From: an uncultured Acetatifactor sp. | GTDB lineage: Bacteria > Bacillota > Clostridia > Lachnospirales > Lachnospiraceae | DNA: 64,000 bases | NCBI GenBank assembly: GCA_934402315.1 | Contig: CAKRTS010000014.1 | Span: forward strand, 1-64,000 | Direction of reading: 5' to 3' | Shown: positions 24,548-33,791 of the stretch, one piece after another | How positions within the stretch are numbered: position 1 is the stretch's first letter | Layout: each line of letters opens with the position of its first letter | Made by a program: the position numbers and the translations under genes | The notes under the pieces: model-generated | Databases searched by the model: none | Told to the model about the DNA's origin: nothing | What the model saw: the letters and a program-made list of their open reading frames with translations, nothing else

Positions 24548-26926
24548 TCATGCCAGCAAAATTTCCGCAATCGCCTCATAGACTGTTCTCGGAAGTTCCA
24601 TTGCGTTCAGCTGCAGGATCGCCTCATCCATATTTCGGGCTCTGCTGACACAGTCAAATACTCTGTCCTTCACGCAGTATTCTATCTGACAGCGGTTCAG
24701 CAGCTCGAAAATTCTATCTGAATATTCATTCTTTTCAAGATCGCTGTCATGTTCAAACCACATTGCCAGTTCCTCCGCAACAGGCACACCGTCAATCACA
24801 ATCGTAAGGATATTCTTTTTCTTGTCATAGCTCTGTTCAAACGGCTGCTCCTGCCCGTTCACCGTAATATGTCCGACACAGTTGTTCCGCACACAATATA
24901 CCTTTATCCTGTAGTTTCTCTTTTCCGGAAGCAGCTGTGTCTCTCCCTCAACGGGACAAATCATGAATACTTTCTTTTCCTTCCATTCCAGCCTGTACTC
25001 AGTCCGTGCCACGTGTCCCTCTTCAAATCCCATGGTTTCGCCGTCATCCTCGTAGAGAACAAATTGTCCGTCATCTCCCGCCGCAATCAGCAGTTCCATA
25101 TCCTCCGGGTTCGCAGTAAAGCTTGAAACATGTTCCGTCTGCTGCAGCGGAATAATTCCTCCCTGTGGCATTAACACCGGAATTTCCTCCAATGGACGAT
25201 ACATTTTTATCGTCCTGCCGCCATGGTATCTCAGTCCCGAAAAGACATCAATCCACTCCCCCTGAGGAAGCCATGATGTCACGGCACTCATTTTACTGAT
25301 TTCATCTGTCCTCGCTGTAATCGGATGAACCAGCAATGAATTTCCGAAGAAATATTGCCCCGGCACTTCATATGCATTATTTTCCTCGGGATACTCATAA
25401 TACATTGGCTGTATCAGGCTTTCACCTTGTGAATGATTCCGCTCATTCATTGTATAAAGGTAGGGTATCATTGCATGGCGTAACCGGAGATATCTTGTGA
25501 TAATACCGCACTCGCGCTCCGGATAGTTCCATGGCTCCTTTCCGGTAAACCGGCTGCATGAGCTGTGCAAACGCATAATCGGCGAGAAGGTTCCGAACTG
25601 CACCCATCGCACCATCAGTTCATCGTCACGATATCCGTTCATATGTCCGCCAATGTCATGGCTCCACCAGCCATATCCCGCATTGGATGCTGTTGCTGTA
25701 AAATAGGGCTGAAAATCCAAGGATTTCCATGTTATAATTGAATCGCCTGAGAAACCTATCGGGTATCTGTGGCTTCCAAGACCTGCATATCTCGAAAAGA
25801 TCATCGGTCTCTTTCCTTCTCTTTTCTGATCCTCAAAATGGAAGTGATTCAGCACCCACAACGGGTCCAGACCCTTTAACCCGGAGATCTTCCCCTGTTG
25901 CCAGTCTATCCACCAGAAATCGACTCCCTCCCTTTCAAGCGGATGATGCAGATATTCAAAATAAGCTGCCATAAACCTGCGATCTGCCGCATCAAACGGA
26001 ATTGCCTCCCCGCTTTCAGCATCCAGCCCCAGCGCCGCTGCCATCGGCAAATATGCCTTTTCATGTCCGCGCACTCCATCCGCAGGATGAACATTCAGCG
26101 TCACATGCATTCCGTCCTGATGAAGTTTCTTAAGCATTTCCTGATGATCTGGAAACAGCTTTTCATTCCATGTATACCCGGTCCATCCGCTGCCGTATTT
26201 TTCATCGAGCTGAACATAATGCCAGTCCATATCGATCACTGCCACAGCAAACGGAATCTGTTCTCTCCGGAACCGCTCCATCAGTCCAAGATATTCTTCC
26301 TGTGTGTAGGCATAAAATCTGCTCCACCAGTTTCCAAGCGCAAACCGCGGTAACATCGGAGTCTGTCCGCACAGATGATAAAAAGCTTTCAGGCATTCCT
26401 TATACGCATGCCCGTATCCCCAGAAGTAAATATCCGTATGTTCCTCCGGTGCCGGTTTGATCCAGCCATCCTCCGTCATAATCATGGATTTACTGTCATC
26501 CATCACGGTAAACCCATTTCGAGAAAGCAGTCCGTTCTCCAAGGGAATCGCACCGTCAACATTATCCAGTGTCCTTACTGTTCCCCCGAGATTCTCACAT
26601 GCGTCGCCATATCTCCACGTTGCATTCCACGAAAAAGCACCCTTTCTCAGTCGGACACTCAGTGATTCCTGCGAAAATTTCTTCTGATTATATTTCACCG
26701 CCAGATATTCTGTCAGGATTTCAATTTCATCGCCGTTTCTCCTGATCTCATAATTTGCAGACGGAAACTTCCGGTTGACGACAACCTGTGTAGCAGCATC
26801 TACAAACACACCCTGCGGGCTGTATTCAAAACGGATCAGCCTGTCTGTCAGCACGCTGATTCTGTAATTTGTTCCTTCGACAACAAAATCCTTTCCTGTC
26901 CTGATATCTGTCTCCCTTGCACACAT
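24548..26926 (-). CDS. GH31 glycosidase B, long form with extra C-terminal domain
   Basis: This 792-residue GH31 protein has the nucleophile Asp in GVDFWWIDWQQGK (D341) and the acid/base Asp in IGFSGDSIITWKS (D395). The WIDWQQG context differs from the WNDMNEP and KTD types of its neighbours, so a different substrate is likely. N-terminal GH31 beta-sandwich (YRISVLTDRLIRFEYSP), barrel, and a DUF5110-like beta domain (YEDDGETMGFEEG) are followed by a helical end of about 80 residues. ATG 26926 (ribosome site GGAGAAGGATAGA) starts one base after the stop of GH31 C, implying coupled translation. Confidence 0.9.
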   Translation of the reverse strand: MCARETDIRTGKDFVVEGTNYRISVLTDRLIRFEYSPQGVFVDAATQVVVNRKFPSANYEIRRNGDEIEILTEYLAVKYNQKKFSQESLSVRLRKGAFSWNATWRYGDACENLGGTVRTLDNVDGAIPLENGLLSRNGFTVMDDSKSMIMTEDGWIKPAPEEHTDIYFWGYGHAYKECLKAFYHLCGQTPMLPRFALGNWWSRFYAYTQEEYLGLMERFRREQIPFAVAVIDMDWHYVQLDEKYGSGWTGYTWNEKLFPDHQEMLKKLHQDGMHVTLNVHPADGVRGHEKAYLPMAAALGLDAESGEAIPFDAADRRFMAAYFEYLHHPLEREGVDFWWIDWQQGKISGLKGLDPLWVLNHFHFEDQKREGKRPMIFSRYAGLGSHRYPIGFSGDSIITWKSLDFQPYFTATASNAGYGWWSHDIGGHMNGYRDDELMVRWVQFGTFSPIMRLHSSCSRFTGKEPWNYPERECGIITRYLRLRHAMIPYLYTMNERNHSQGESLIQPMYYEYPEENNAYEVPGQYFFGNSLLVHPITARTDEISKMSAVTSWLPQGEWIDVFSGLRYHGGRTIKMYRPLEEIPVLMPQGGIIPLQQTEHVSSFTANPEDMELLIAAGDDGQFVLYEDDGETMGFEEGHVARTEYRLEWKEKKVFMICPVEGETQLLPEKRNYRIKVYCVRNNCVGHITVNGQEQPFEQSYDKKKNILTIVIDGVPVAEELAMWFEHDSDLEKNEYSDRIFELLNRCQIEYCVKDRVFDCVSRARNMDEAILQLNAMELPRTVYEAIAEILLA

Positions 26927-26927
26927 T

Positions 26928-28943
26928 CTATCCTTCTCCCATCCACCTTTTCTGTTCTGCGGTAAGTATTGTATACTGTACATCACCCTGCTCCGCTGTT
27001 CCCGCAGCGCATTCTGCATTCCATACAATCCGGATACGGTTTCCCATATCATCCTCAAACAGATAATGCCCTTTCTCACCTACTGTCCAGAAGCACAGCT
27101 TCTTATAACAGTCCATTCCATTGCCTACGCTACTTCCCAGTCCGCCACCTGCAGCCAGATTCAGCGCAACGCATCCGCCGCTCCTGACAAAAACAGGTAT
27201 CCGGTTCTCTCTGCACACGATGTCATAAAAGTGTTCTCCCTCCAGTGGTATATCCTGAGCGCGCTTGTGTCCCTCTCCTGCAATCTCGTATTCCCAAAAG
27301 CTATACCATTCTCCTCTGGGAAGATATATCCTGCGAATTTTGCAGTCCGGTGCCAAAACCGGAGCGATCAGCATGTCTCCAAGCAGGAAACAATCTTCAC
27401 ATTCGTAAACATTCTTGTCCAAAGGATAATCCAGCACCAGATGTCTCATCATTGGCAGACTGCTCCTCGCAGACTGCAGCATCTGTTGATACAGATAGGG
27501 CAGCAAATTCATTCTTAAATTAAATTGCCAGCGCATTCTGTCAATCAGGTCGTTATCCTGATATAGCAAGGACATATTCCACGGGCTCCTGTCATTGATG
27601 CCCTTCGTTACCGCCAGTATCTCGGAAAACTGTCCTCCCACAGGTTCAGAATGCCATTGCATCACCGGTACAAATACCGCCATCTGAACCGCCCGCTCGT
27701 ACAATTCCTTATCCGGCATTTCCCCGGCGAACCCGGCAATGTCGAAGCTCCAGAAAGGCACTCCGCTCAGACCGATACTCAATCCCGCAGCAAGAATATG
27801 TTTAAACTCTTCCCATGTGGACATCTGATCCCCTGCCCACTGTATCGGGTATTGCTGCTGCCCGAGGTACCCCGCCCTGCTGAACAGTACGCGCTTTTCC
27901 CCTGCAAACCGTGAGTACGCTTTCACGTATTCCGCCGAAAAGTAATTGCGGAGTTCCTTTCCGCTTCTTCCCGCGGAATCAATAACGTCATCTGACAATA
28001 TAAATTCCCCACCGTCTGTCTTAAAGCCGTCCACTCCCATTTCCAGCAGGTATTTTCTCTTATTAAACCACCATTCCGCCGCGTCCGGATTGCTGAAATC
28101 GGGAAGAAGGGAGCCGGCAAACCAGTGTCCCTCCGGTATTGTATATGGGCTGCCATCCATATTCCGAATGCACAGGCCATGCTCCACTGCATAATTCCAG
28201 TCCTGCTCCGCAATACTGCTATATTCATTTTCGGGCATCTTTTTCAACACCGGTATCTGCCATAAGATCAAATGTATATTTTTCTCCTGAAGCTGCCGGA
28301 CCATTTCTTCGGGTTGTTTCCACTCTCCGTGGTCATTAAAGCGATAAAACGTCGCCTCATCGCTCCATGCCTCCAAAACCATCACGCTGTGCGGAATCTG
28401 ATGTTTTTCCAGCTCCGCAAGCTGCTCTTTTACGTCCTCCTCCGTATGCCAGCGATTGGCTGACATCCATGGTCCCAGACTCCACTTCGGTATTGTCCTG
28501 ACGTTTCCGGTCAGCTGTGAAAAATCACGCACCAGTTCTGCCGGTTCACCTCCCAGAAAATAAATTCTGGGAAATTTTCCCTCCGTATCTGCAATGATTT
28601 CGATCTGAATTTCTTCACGGAACCGGAATTGTACCACCGTCAACGTATCTACAAATACGCCCAAACCGTTCTCAGTAAAGAAAAAGGGCATCGGACAATA
28701 GCTGACACTTCCCTGATTGCAGAACTTTTCAAAAACCTCCGTTGATAAGCTCTTTCCCTTTTGATTCACGGAATCAAAACGCTCTCCCATTCCATACACA
28801 GCGCAGCAGGAATGCTGTATCGTAAGTGTGCACCGCCCCTGCTCCCGCAGAATCGAAACCGCTGCCAGCTGATCTCCATTTTGACTCCTTATGCCGAAGG
28901 GAGTAGCATTTTCATTTAAGTTTACCGTTGACAATATCGCCAT
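26928..28943 (-). CDS. GH31 glycosidase C (KTD-type, YicI/YihQ-like)
   Basis: This 671-residue GH31 enzyme carries the nucleophile Asp in VDGFKTDGGEF (D310) and the acid/base Asp in IQWAGDQMSTW (D372). The KTD-x-GE context is that of YicI-type alpha-xylosidases and related alpha-glucosidases. AVYGMGERFDSVNQKGK at about residue 48 and LGPWMSANRWHTEEDV are usual for the family. No signal peptide is seen. ATG 28943 follows GAAAGAGGTAGCT. It comes directly after the binding-protein gene, separated by a strong hairpin, and is coupled to GH31 B. Confidence 0.9.
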   Translation of the reverse strand: MAILSTVNLNENATPFGIRSQNGDQLAAVSILREQGRCTLTIQHSCCAVYGMGERFDSVNQKGKSLSTEVFEKFCNQGSVSYCPMPFFFTENGLGVFVDTLTVVQFRFREEIQIEIIADTEGKFPRIYFLGGEPAELVRDFSQLTGNVRTIPKWSLGPWMSANRWHTEEDVKEQLAELEKHQIPHSVMVLEAWSDEATFYRFNDHGEWKQPEEMVRQLQEKNIHLILWQIPVLKKMPENEYSSIAEQDWNYAVEHGLCIRNMDGSPYTIPEGHWFAGSLLPDFSNPDAAEWWFNKRKYLLEMGVDGFKTDGGEFILSDDVIDSAGRSGKELRNYFSAEYVKAYSRFAGEKRVLFSRAGYLGQQQYPIQWAGDQMSTWEEFKHILAAGLSIGLSGVPFWSFDIAGFAGEMPDKELYERAVQMAVFVPVMQWHSEPVGGQFSEILAVTKGINDRSPWNMSLLYQDNDLIDRMRWQFNLRMNLLPYLYQQMLQSARSSLPMMRHLVLDYPLDKNVYECEDCFLLGDMLIAPVLAPDCKIRRIYLPRGEWYSFWEYEIAGEGHKRAQDIPLEGEHFYDIVCRENRIPVFVRSGGCVALNLAAGGGLGSSVGNGMDCYKKLCFWTVGEKGHYLFEDDMGNRIRIVWNAECAAGTAEQGDVQYTILTAEQKRWMGEG

Positions 28944-28961
28944 AGCTACCTCTTTCATAAC

Positions 28962-28989
28962 GAGAGGAATCGCATAAACGATTCCTCTC
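28962..28989 (-). terminator. Intercistronic hairpin after the binding-protein gene
   Basis: GAGAGGAATCG (28962-28972) and CGATTCCTCTC (28979-28989) form a perfect 11-bp stem with a 6-base loop. No T-run follows, so it probably protects the 3' end of the binding-protein message or partly reduces expression of the downstream GH31 genes rather than ending transcription. Confidence 0.6.
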
Positions 28990-28998
28990 TACATTTAG

Positions 28999-30630
28999 TT
29001 AGTTGCTGTAACGCTCATAAGCATCTGTATAAATCTGTATCAAATCCTTTAATCCCATTGCATTCAGCTGATTGACATACTCGTCCCAGCCTTCATCTAT
29101 GCCGCCCTCGGTTATCCACAGTGCGCGGGTACTTTCTACATACTTATCAATATCCGTGGTGAGTGTCGGAAGCTGTTCATTTTCTTCCACCGTGAACATT
29201 ACATTGGGATACGGTGTAGTAACGGTATCCTCTGCTATCTTACTCAGCTCGACCTTCAGTCCGTCTCCGCTTGTGGATGAGAGCTTAATGTTCTTCTGGA
29301 ATTCCTTGCTTACATACTTTGGTCCAAAATCTCTCAGGCTGGAATCCCAATACCATGAATCAGCACTGGTTCCTTCCGGCGGATCGTTCAAAGTATAGGT
29401 TCCGTCATCATGCTTGGTAATAACCGTTCCTATGCCTCCCCAGAAGTTCTGAATACTTGCCTCTCCGGTGTAAAACTGGTCAATCCATCTGGCAGCAATT
29501 TCCGGATGCTCACAGAATTTTGTAATCAGAACCTCATTTCTCATGATACTGGAAACCCCGTTAGGATCTCCTCCTGTATATGCCTTACCGTCTGCTCCGG
29601 CAATCGGCGGAATAATCTCGTACTCAGATGACCACTGTCCAAAGTTGGAATCAGGTGTCCACGCATACTCAAAGCCTACTCTGGAAACATTGGGGTCCTG
29701 TCTCTTTGCGGAAAGCATGGAATCGTCCTGTGTAAATGCCTCCGGATCAATGATTCCTTCCTCATACAGTTTGTGCAGCCATTTGATTCCTTCTTTATAC
29801 TGTTCCGATGTCGGATAGTAAGTCAGCGTCCCATCACTGTTTACCATCATCTTGTACCCAGTGATGTCAGTAATTCCAAAGGGATTGAGCAGCTCCATGG
29901 AAATTCCCTTCGCTCCGGAAATCGGAATTTCATCATTCGGGTCGCCGTTACCGTTTGCATCCTGTTCCTTGAACGCCTTAAGTACATTATACAGTTCATC
30001 CACCGTTGTGGGAACCTTAAGGCCAAGGTTGTCAAGCCACTGTTTGTTAATAATCGGCTGGTTACAGGAAACCGGTCTGAGCGGCAAATTCTTACTCATA
30101 GAATACATTTTGCCATCGGGGAACGTTGCGATCTTCTTCAGATCAGGCATCTCTTCCATTGCTTTCTTGTAGTTCGGCATGTACTCATCCACAAGGTCAT
30201 CCAACGGAATAAACAGATCCAGATTGTTCATGATATCCGCATCATTAAAAGTCTGAAAGCCAAAAATGATATCCGGCAATTCTCCGCCCGCAAGCATAAT
30301 GCCTTTCTGTTCGCCCCAGTCATTCAGCGACTGCACCTGCCACTCGATCTTGACATTGGATTCTTCTTCAAGTTTCTTCAAAAATTCATTGTTCTTAAAG
30401 CTGTCTCCCATATTTCCCCAGCGTGTGGTCAGCACTGTCAGAGTTACAGGTTCATCGACGATGGGCATTCCCTCCTTGTGAAAGTTGTCGCTTTCCGCCA
30501 CAGGAGCAGCATCTGTTTTCTTACTTTCTCCTGTGTTTGCCGCTCCTGTACTCTCCCCGCCGCACGCTGTCATACACAGCATCGCGGAAGCGCACAAAAG
30601 ACTGATTGCTTGTTTTGTTACTTTCTTCAT
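28999..30630 (-). CDS. Sugar ABC transporter substrate-binding lipoprotein (LplA/YtcQ-type)
   Basis: This 543-residue lipoprotein has a signal peptide with the lipobox LCMTAC (lipidated Cys near residue 22), then a Ser/Gly-rich tether and a long family-1 binding protein fold. The motifs KMYSMSKNLPLRP (about 170-185), DANGNGDPNDEIPI (about 220, seen in LplA-like proteins) and NEVLITKFCEHPEIAARWID are present. It captures an oligosaccharide at the cell surface for the two permeases encoded upstream. The three GH31 genes behind it suggest an alpha-linked gluco- or xylo-oligosaccharide, by inference. The ATG follows AAAAGGAGG. Confidence 0.93.
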   Translation of the reverse strand: MKKVTKQAISLLCASAMLCMTACGGESTGAANTGESKKTDAAPVAESDNFHKEGMPIVDEPVTLTVLTTRWGNMGDSFKNNEFLKKLEEESNVKIEWQVQSLNDWGEQKGIMLAGGELPDIIFGFQTFNDADIMNNLDLFIPLDDLVDEYMPNYKKAMEEMPDLKKIATFPDGKMYSMSKNLPLRPVSCNQPIINKQWLDNLGLKVPTTVDELYNVLKAFKEQDANGNGDPNDEIPISGAKGISMELLNPFGITDITGYKMMVNSDGTLTYYPTSEQYKEGIKWLHKLYEEGIIDPEAFTQDDSMLSAKRQDPNVSRVGFEYAWTPDSNFGQWSSEYEIIPPIAGADGKAYTGGDPNGVSSIMRNEVLITKFCEHPEIAARWIDQFYTGEASIQNFWGGIGTVITKHDDGTYTLNDPPEGTSADSWYWDSSLRDFGPKYVSKEFQKNIKLSSTSGDGLKVELSKIAEDTVTTPYPNVMFTVEENEQLPTLTTDIDKYVESTRALWITEGGIDEGWDEYVNQLNAMGLKDLIQIYTDAYERYSN

Positions 30631-30665
30631 ATTTTTTCCTCCTTTTATCTATGTTACGATCAGCG

Positions 30666-31532
30666 CTAGCCTTTTACCGCACCGATCATGACACCCTGAT
30701 TAAAATATTTCTGTGCAAACGGATAAACGCACATAATAGGCAATGTCGAAACAATGATGACGGAATACCTCATCAGATTTGAAAGCCTTAGGGCGATCTG
30801 CATCGCCTCCCCGCTGCCAAAGGACATCTGCAAATTGTTTGTTATCAAAATATTTCTCAAAGCCAGCTGTAACGGGTAACGCCAGGAATCCTTCAAATAG
30901 ACCAATGCGTTAAAATAGGAATTCCACATACCAACCGCTGTCCAGAGTGCGATTACCGCCAGAATGGCTTTTGACAGCGGCAATACAATTTTAAAGAAAT
31001 AGTAGATATTTCCACAGCCATCTATCTTTGCTGCGTCATTTAATTCAGCCGGAATTGTGTTTTCAAAAAAAGTTCTGGCTACAATGATGTTATATACCGA
31101 GACAGAAAACGGAAGTACCATGACCCAGAAGGTGTTATACAGGCCAAAATCCTTGATCGTTATAAAGGTAGGAACCAATCCGCCGTTAAAAAACATTGTA
31201 AATACAAAGAGCCACATCAACACCTTTCTACCGACAAGATCCTTTTTCGACAATGCGTAAGCAGCGAATATGTTTACAGCAACACCGATAAACGTTCCTA
31301 CGATGGTATAGAGAATTGTATTTGCATAACCTGTCCATATCTCATTATGCCTGAACAACTCCTTGTATCCGTCGAGAGTCAGCCCCTTCGGCACAAGCCA
31401 GACCTGCCCGCTCGCCACGGCGGACGGGTCACTGAAGGACGCAATCACGACAAAATACAGCGGATATAACACAATCAGAAGAATAAGTCCTGAAATCAGA
31501 TATAAAAAGAACCGGAATACTTTATCTTTCAT
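30666..31532 (-). CDS. Sugar ABC transporter permease (LplC/YtcP-type)
   Basis: This 288-residue inner-membrane permease has six predicted helices. The EAA cytosolic loop, which docks with the ATPase, is seen as ELNDAAKIDGCGNIYYFFKIVLPLSKAI near residues 170-195. The N-terminal half carries the usual SLF-like text (YPLYFVVIASFSDP) and the last residues (FAQKYFNQGVMIGAVKG) are a hallmark of LplC-type permeases. It lies 19 bp downstream of the other permease and 35 bp upstream of the binding-protein gene. No ATP-binding subunit is encoded nearby; an MsiK-like shared ATPase is implied. Confidence 0.94.
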   Translation of the reverse strand: MKDKVFRFFLYLISGLILLIVLYPLYFVVIASFSDPSAVASGQVWLVPKGLTLDGYKELFRHNEIWTGYANTILYTIVGTFIGVAVNIFAAYALSKKDLVGRKVLMWLFVFTMFFNGGLVPTFITIKDFGLYNTFWVMVLPFSVSVYNIIVARTFFENTIPAELNDAAKIDGCGNIYYFFKIVLPLSKAILAVIALWTAVGMWNSYFNALVYLKDSWRYPLQLALRNILITNNLQMSFGSGEAMQIALRLSNLMRYSVIIVSTLPIMCVYPFAQKYFNQGVMIGAVKG

Positions 31533-31551
31533 TTTTTCCTCCCATCATACC

Positions 31552-32475
31552 CTACCACAGGCTGTTTTCGCTGACTGATTTGGATATTTTGTTTACCAGC
31601 AGAAGCATTACGAAATTCACGACCGTACTGAAAAGGTTAATTGCCGCCGAATAGCTGTACTGCGTATTAATCACACCGATCTTGTACACATAGGTCGAAA
31701 TGACCTCACTGGCAGAAATATTCAGATCATTCTGCATCAGATACACTTTTTCAAATCCAAGACTCATAATTCCGCCCACTCGCAGGATCAGCATAATTAC
31801 CGCCGTCGGAATAAGCATAGGAATGTCTACATATTTAATTTTCTGAAGTGCCGTTGCGCCATCCACCGTCGCCGCCTCGTACAGACTGGGATCAACCCCC
31901 GACAGCGCCGCAAGATAAATGATGCTGTCCCATCCTGCATGCTGCCATACATCCGACCAGACATACAGATGTTTAAAGGCCGCTGCCTTTCCCATCAGGT
32001 TCGGCGCCTCAAAGCCAATAGCCCTGCAAATCGCACCAAACACACCGCTTCCGGGCGATAGCAGCAATGTGATCAGCCCAACCATAACCACTGTTGAAAT
32101 AAAATGAGGCATATAGGTTACCGTCTGGAAAATTTTTTTATACTTTCCATTTTTCATTTGGTTGATCCCAAGGGCAAGGATGATCGGCACCGGGAAGACC
32201 AGAAGGCTGTACAGTGTGATCGTAAGTGTATTAACGATTGTTGTCTTAAACTGGTAAGAGAGAAAAAACTTACGAAAAAATTTGTACCACGGATCTGCCC
32301 ATGCGCTGCCCATGATGCCCAGCGAAGCCTTATACTCCTTGAAGGCAATCAGAACGCCGTACATTGGGCGATATGTAAAGCAGATCAACAGGACAAACGC
32401 CGGCATCAACATCAGATACAATCCCCAGTTTCTTGCTACGCGATGTATCAGCTTTCCTTTCCTTTTATTTTTCAT
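31552..32475 (-). CDS. Sugar ABC transporter permease (LplB/YteP-type)
   Basis: This 307-residue permease has six hydrophobic segments, N-terminal LMLMPAFVLLICFTYRPMYGVLIAFKEY, and the EAA loop LYEAATVDGATALQKIKYVDIPML near residues 205-225. It pairs with the LplC-type permease as the membrane channel of the importer. The ATG (32475) follows GGAGGGTTGTTATT and lies just downstream of a consensus promoter and the LacI-type operator, so it is the first gene of the six-gene operon ending at 22541. Confidence 0.94.
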   Translation of the reverse strand: MKNKRKGKLIHRVARNWGLYLMLMPAFVLLICFTYRPMYGVLIAFKEYKASLGIMGSAWADPWYKFFRKFFLSYQFKTTIVNTLTITLYSLLVFPVPIILALGINQMKNGKYKKIFQTVTYMPHFISTVVMVGLITLLLSPGSGVFGAICRAIGFEAPNLMGKAAAFKHLYVWSDVWQHAGWDSIIYLAALSGVDPSLYEAATVDGATALQKIKYVDIPMLIPTAVIMLILRVGGIMSLGFEKVYLMQNDLNISASEVISTYVYKIGVINTQYSYSAAINLFSTVVNFVMLLLVNKISKSVSENSLW

Positions 32476-32503
32476 AATAACAACCCTCCGTTTTTTCTTT
32501 ACT

Positions 32504-32515
32504 GTTATCGTTAAC
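32504..32515. promoter_or_regulatory. LacI-type operator, site 1 (importer operon)
   Basis: GTTATCGTTAAC has symmetric arms (GTTA/TAAC). It lies 8 bases downstream of the minus-strand -10 box of the importer operon. It shares the 10-mer GTTATCGTTA with the sites at 32657 and 32742. Confidence 0.7.
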
Positions 32516-32522
32516 TGTTTGT

Positions 32523-32551
32523 AGAATATCTTATCCCTTGTTGATTGTCAA
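32523..32551 (-). promoter_or_regulatory. Promoter of the importer/GH31 operon
   Basis: On the minus strand TTGACA (32546-32551), a 17-base spacer and TATTCT (32523-32528). It points at the permease gene starting at 32475, with operator site 1 just downstream. Confidence 0.8.
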
Positions 32552-32656
32552 TATATTATTGCCATTTCTTCCCATTTGAACAGTTTTTATGGCTTGTTTT
32601 TATGCATTATGCACTATTCAATGTTTTCTCGATCTAACTTTTCTTATTGTTTATGT

Positions 32657-32668
32657 GTTATCGTTATC
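32657..32668. promoter_or_regulatory. LacI-type operator, site 2
   Basis: GTTATCGTTATC lies midway between the two divergent promoters, about 150 bp from site 1 and 85 bp from site 3. This spacing would allow looping between bound repressors. Confidence 0.6.
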
Positions 32669-32696
32669 AGTCAACTTGCCAAAATACTTCTATTTC

Positions 32697-32725
32697 TTGC
32701 TTTTTCCTAATTTTTTCAGTATAAT
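32697..32725 (+). promoter_or_regulatory. Promoter of the LacI-family regulator gene
   Basis: TTGCTT (32697-32702), 17 bases, TATAAT (32720-32725). Operator site 3 lies 16 bases downstream of the -10 box, consistent with autorepression. Confidence 0.7.
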
Positions 32726-32741
32726 TCATATTAAATTGTAC

Positions 32742-32753
32742 GTTATCGTTATC
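32742..32753. promoter_or_regulatory. LacI-type operator, site 3 (regulator gene)
   Basis: GTTATCGTTATC lies between the regulator promoter and its start codon, where bound repressor would block transcription of its own gene. Confidence 0.65.
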
Positions 32754-32770
32754 AAATTGGAGGAACACTC

Positions 32771-33775
32771 ATGGCTACATTAAAGGAAATTGCGCAGGAA
32801 GCCGGTGTCAGTGTAATGACCGTCTCCCGCGTTATCAATAAAAGATATGGTGAAGTTTCTGAAGAGAACATTAGAAAAATACAGGAAATTATAGACCGGC
32901 TGGGTTATGTTCCCAATTATTCAGCGCGAAACCTGTCTTCCAAATCTTCGAACATCATTTCCATTCTCATACAGGGAACAGAGACTCCCCTCAGTTCCCC
33001 GTACAATGCCTCTATGCTGAACTATATCATTCAGGGAATACAGGAGCGCGGTTTCAATACCATGGTACACTTTGTAAGTGACTATTCTGAAGTTACCCAG
33101 CATTTACAGTCCTGGCGCGCTCAGGGAGCAATCTTTTTCGGCACCTTCGATAAGGATATGCAAAAAATACAGACAAGCAACCCAATGCCTCTGGTCTTTA
33201 CAGACAGCTACAGCAATATGCGGCAGGTAATCAATATCGGCATCGACGATTACAAGGGTGGTGTACTGGCAGCGAAACATTTCATCGAAAAAGGACATAC
33301 TGCCTTCTCCTTTGTCTCCTCTTATATTGAAGACAGTAAAGTAATCCAGCAACGTCTGAATGGCTTTCGGGACACACTGGAACAGAATGGTTTTTCACTG
33401 CCCGACTGCAACATCATCGATTCCTGTCACATGGAAGAATGTGCAGAAAGGCTATGCTGCCTGTCTGTACCTGCAACAGCTGTGTTTCTAGACAGTGACA
33501 TGCATGCAATAGAATTGATCAGCGCTCTGCGCAAAAAAGGCTACCGTATCCCAGAGGATTATTCCGTAATCGGTTTTGACAACCTTCCTCTTTCCAGCTT
33601 CCTGACTCCACAGCTCACTACAGTGGCACAGAATATAGAGCAAAAGGCAAAATATGCTCTGGACATTCTCTTCCGCCATCTTGAAGATCCTTCCCTTCCG
33701 GCGGAGAATGTGATTCTTGACGTAAATCTTGTTGTCCGTGATTCCGTGTGTGACAGAAAATCTTCACACACATAG
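32771..33775 (+). CDS. LacI-family transcriptional regulator of the importer operon
   Basis: This 334-residue regulator has the LacI helix-turn-helix at residues 3-25 (LKEIAQEAGVSVMTVSRVINKRYGEVS), the hinge helix YVPNYSARNLSSKSSNIISIL, and a periplasmic-binding-protein-like sensor domain (VFTDSYSNMRQVINIGIDDYKGG, SVIGFDNLPLSSFLTPQLTTV). The ATG follows TTGGAGGAACACTC. It is divergent from the importer/GH31 operon, and three matching operators lie between them. Its effector is probably an oligosaccharide or a breakdown product from the GH31 enzymes. Confidence 0.94.
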   Translation: MATLKEIAQEAGVSVMTVSRVINKRYGEVSEENIRKIQEIIDRLGYVPNYSARNLSSKSSNIISILIQGTETPLSSPYNASMLNYIIQGIQERGFNTMVHFVSDYSEVTQHLQSWRAQGAIFFGTFDKDMQKIQTSNPMPLVFTDSYSNMRQVINIGIDDYKGGVLAAKHFIEKGHTAFSFVSSYIEDSKVIQQRLNGFRDTLEQNGFSLPDCNIIDSCHMEECAERLCCLSVPATAVFLDSDMHAIELISALRKKGYRIPEDYSVIGFDNLPLSSFLTPQLTTVAQNIEQKAKYALDILFRHLEDPSLPAENVILDVNLVVRDSVCDRKSSHT

Positions 33776-33791
33776 TTTGCCTATTGGCTCC

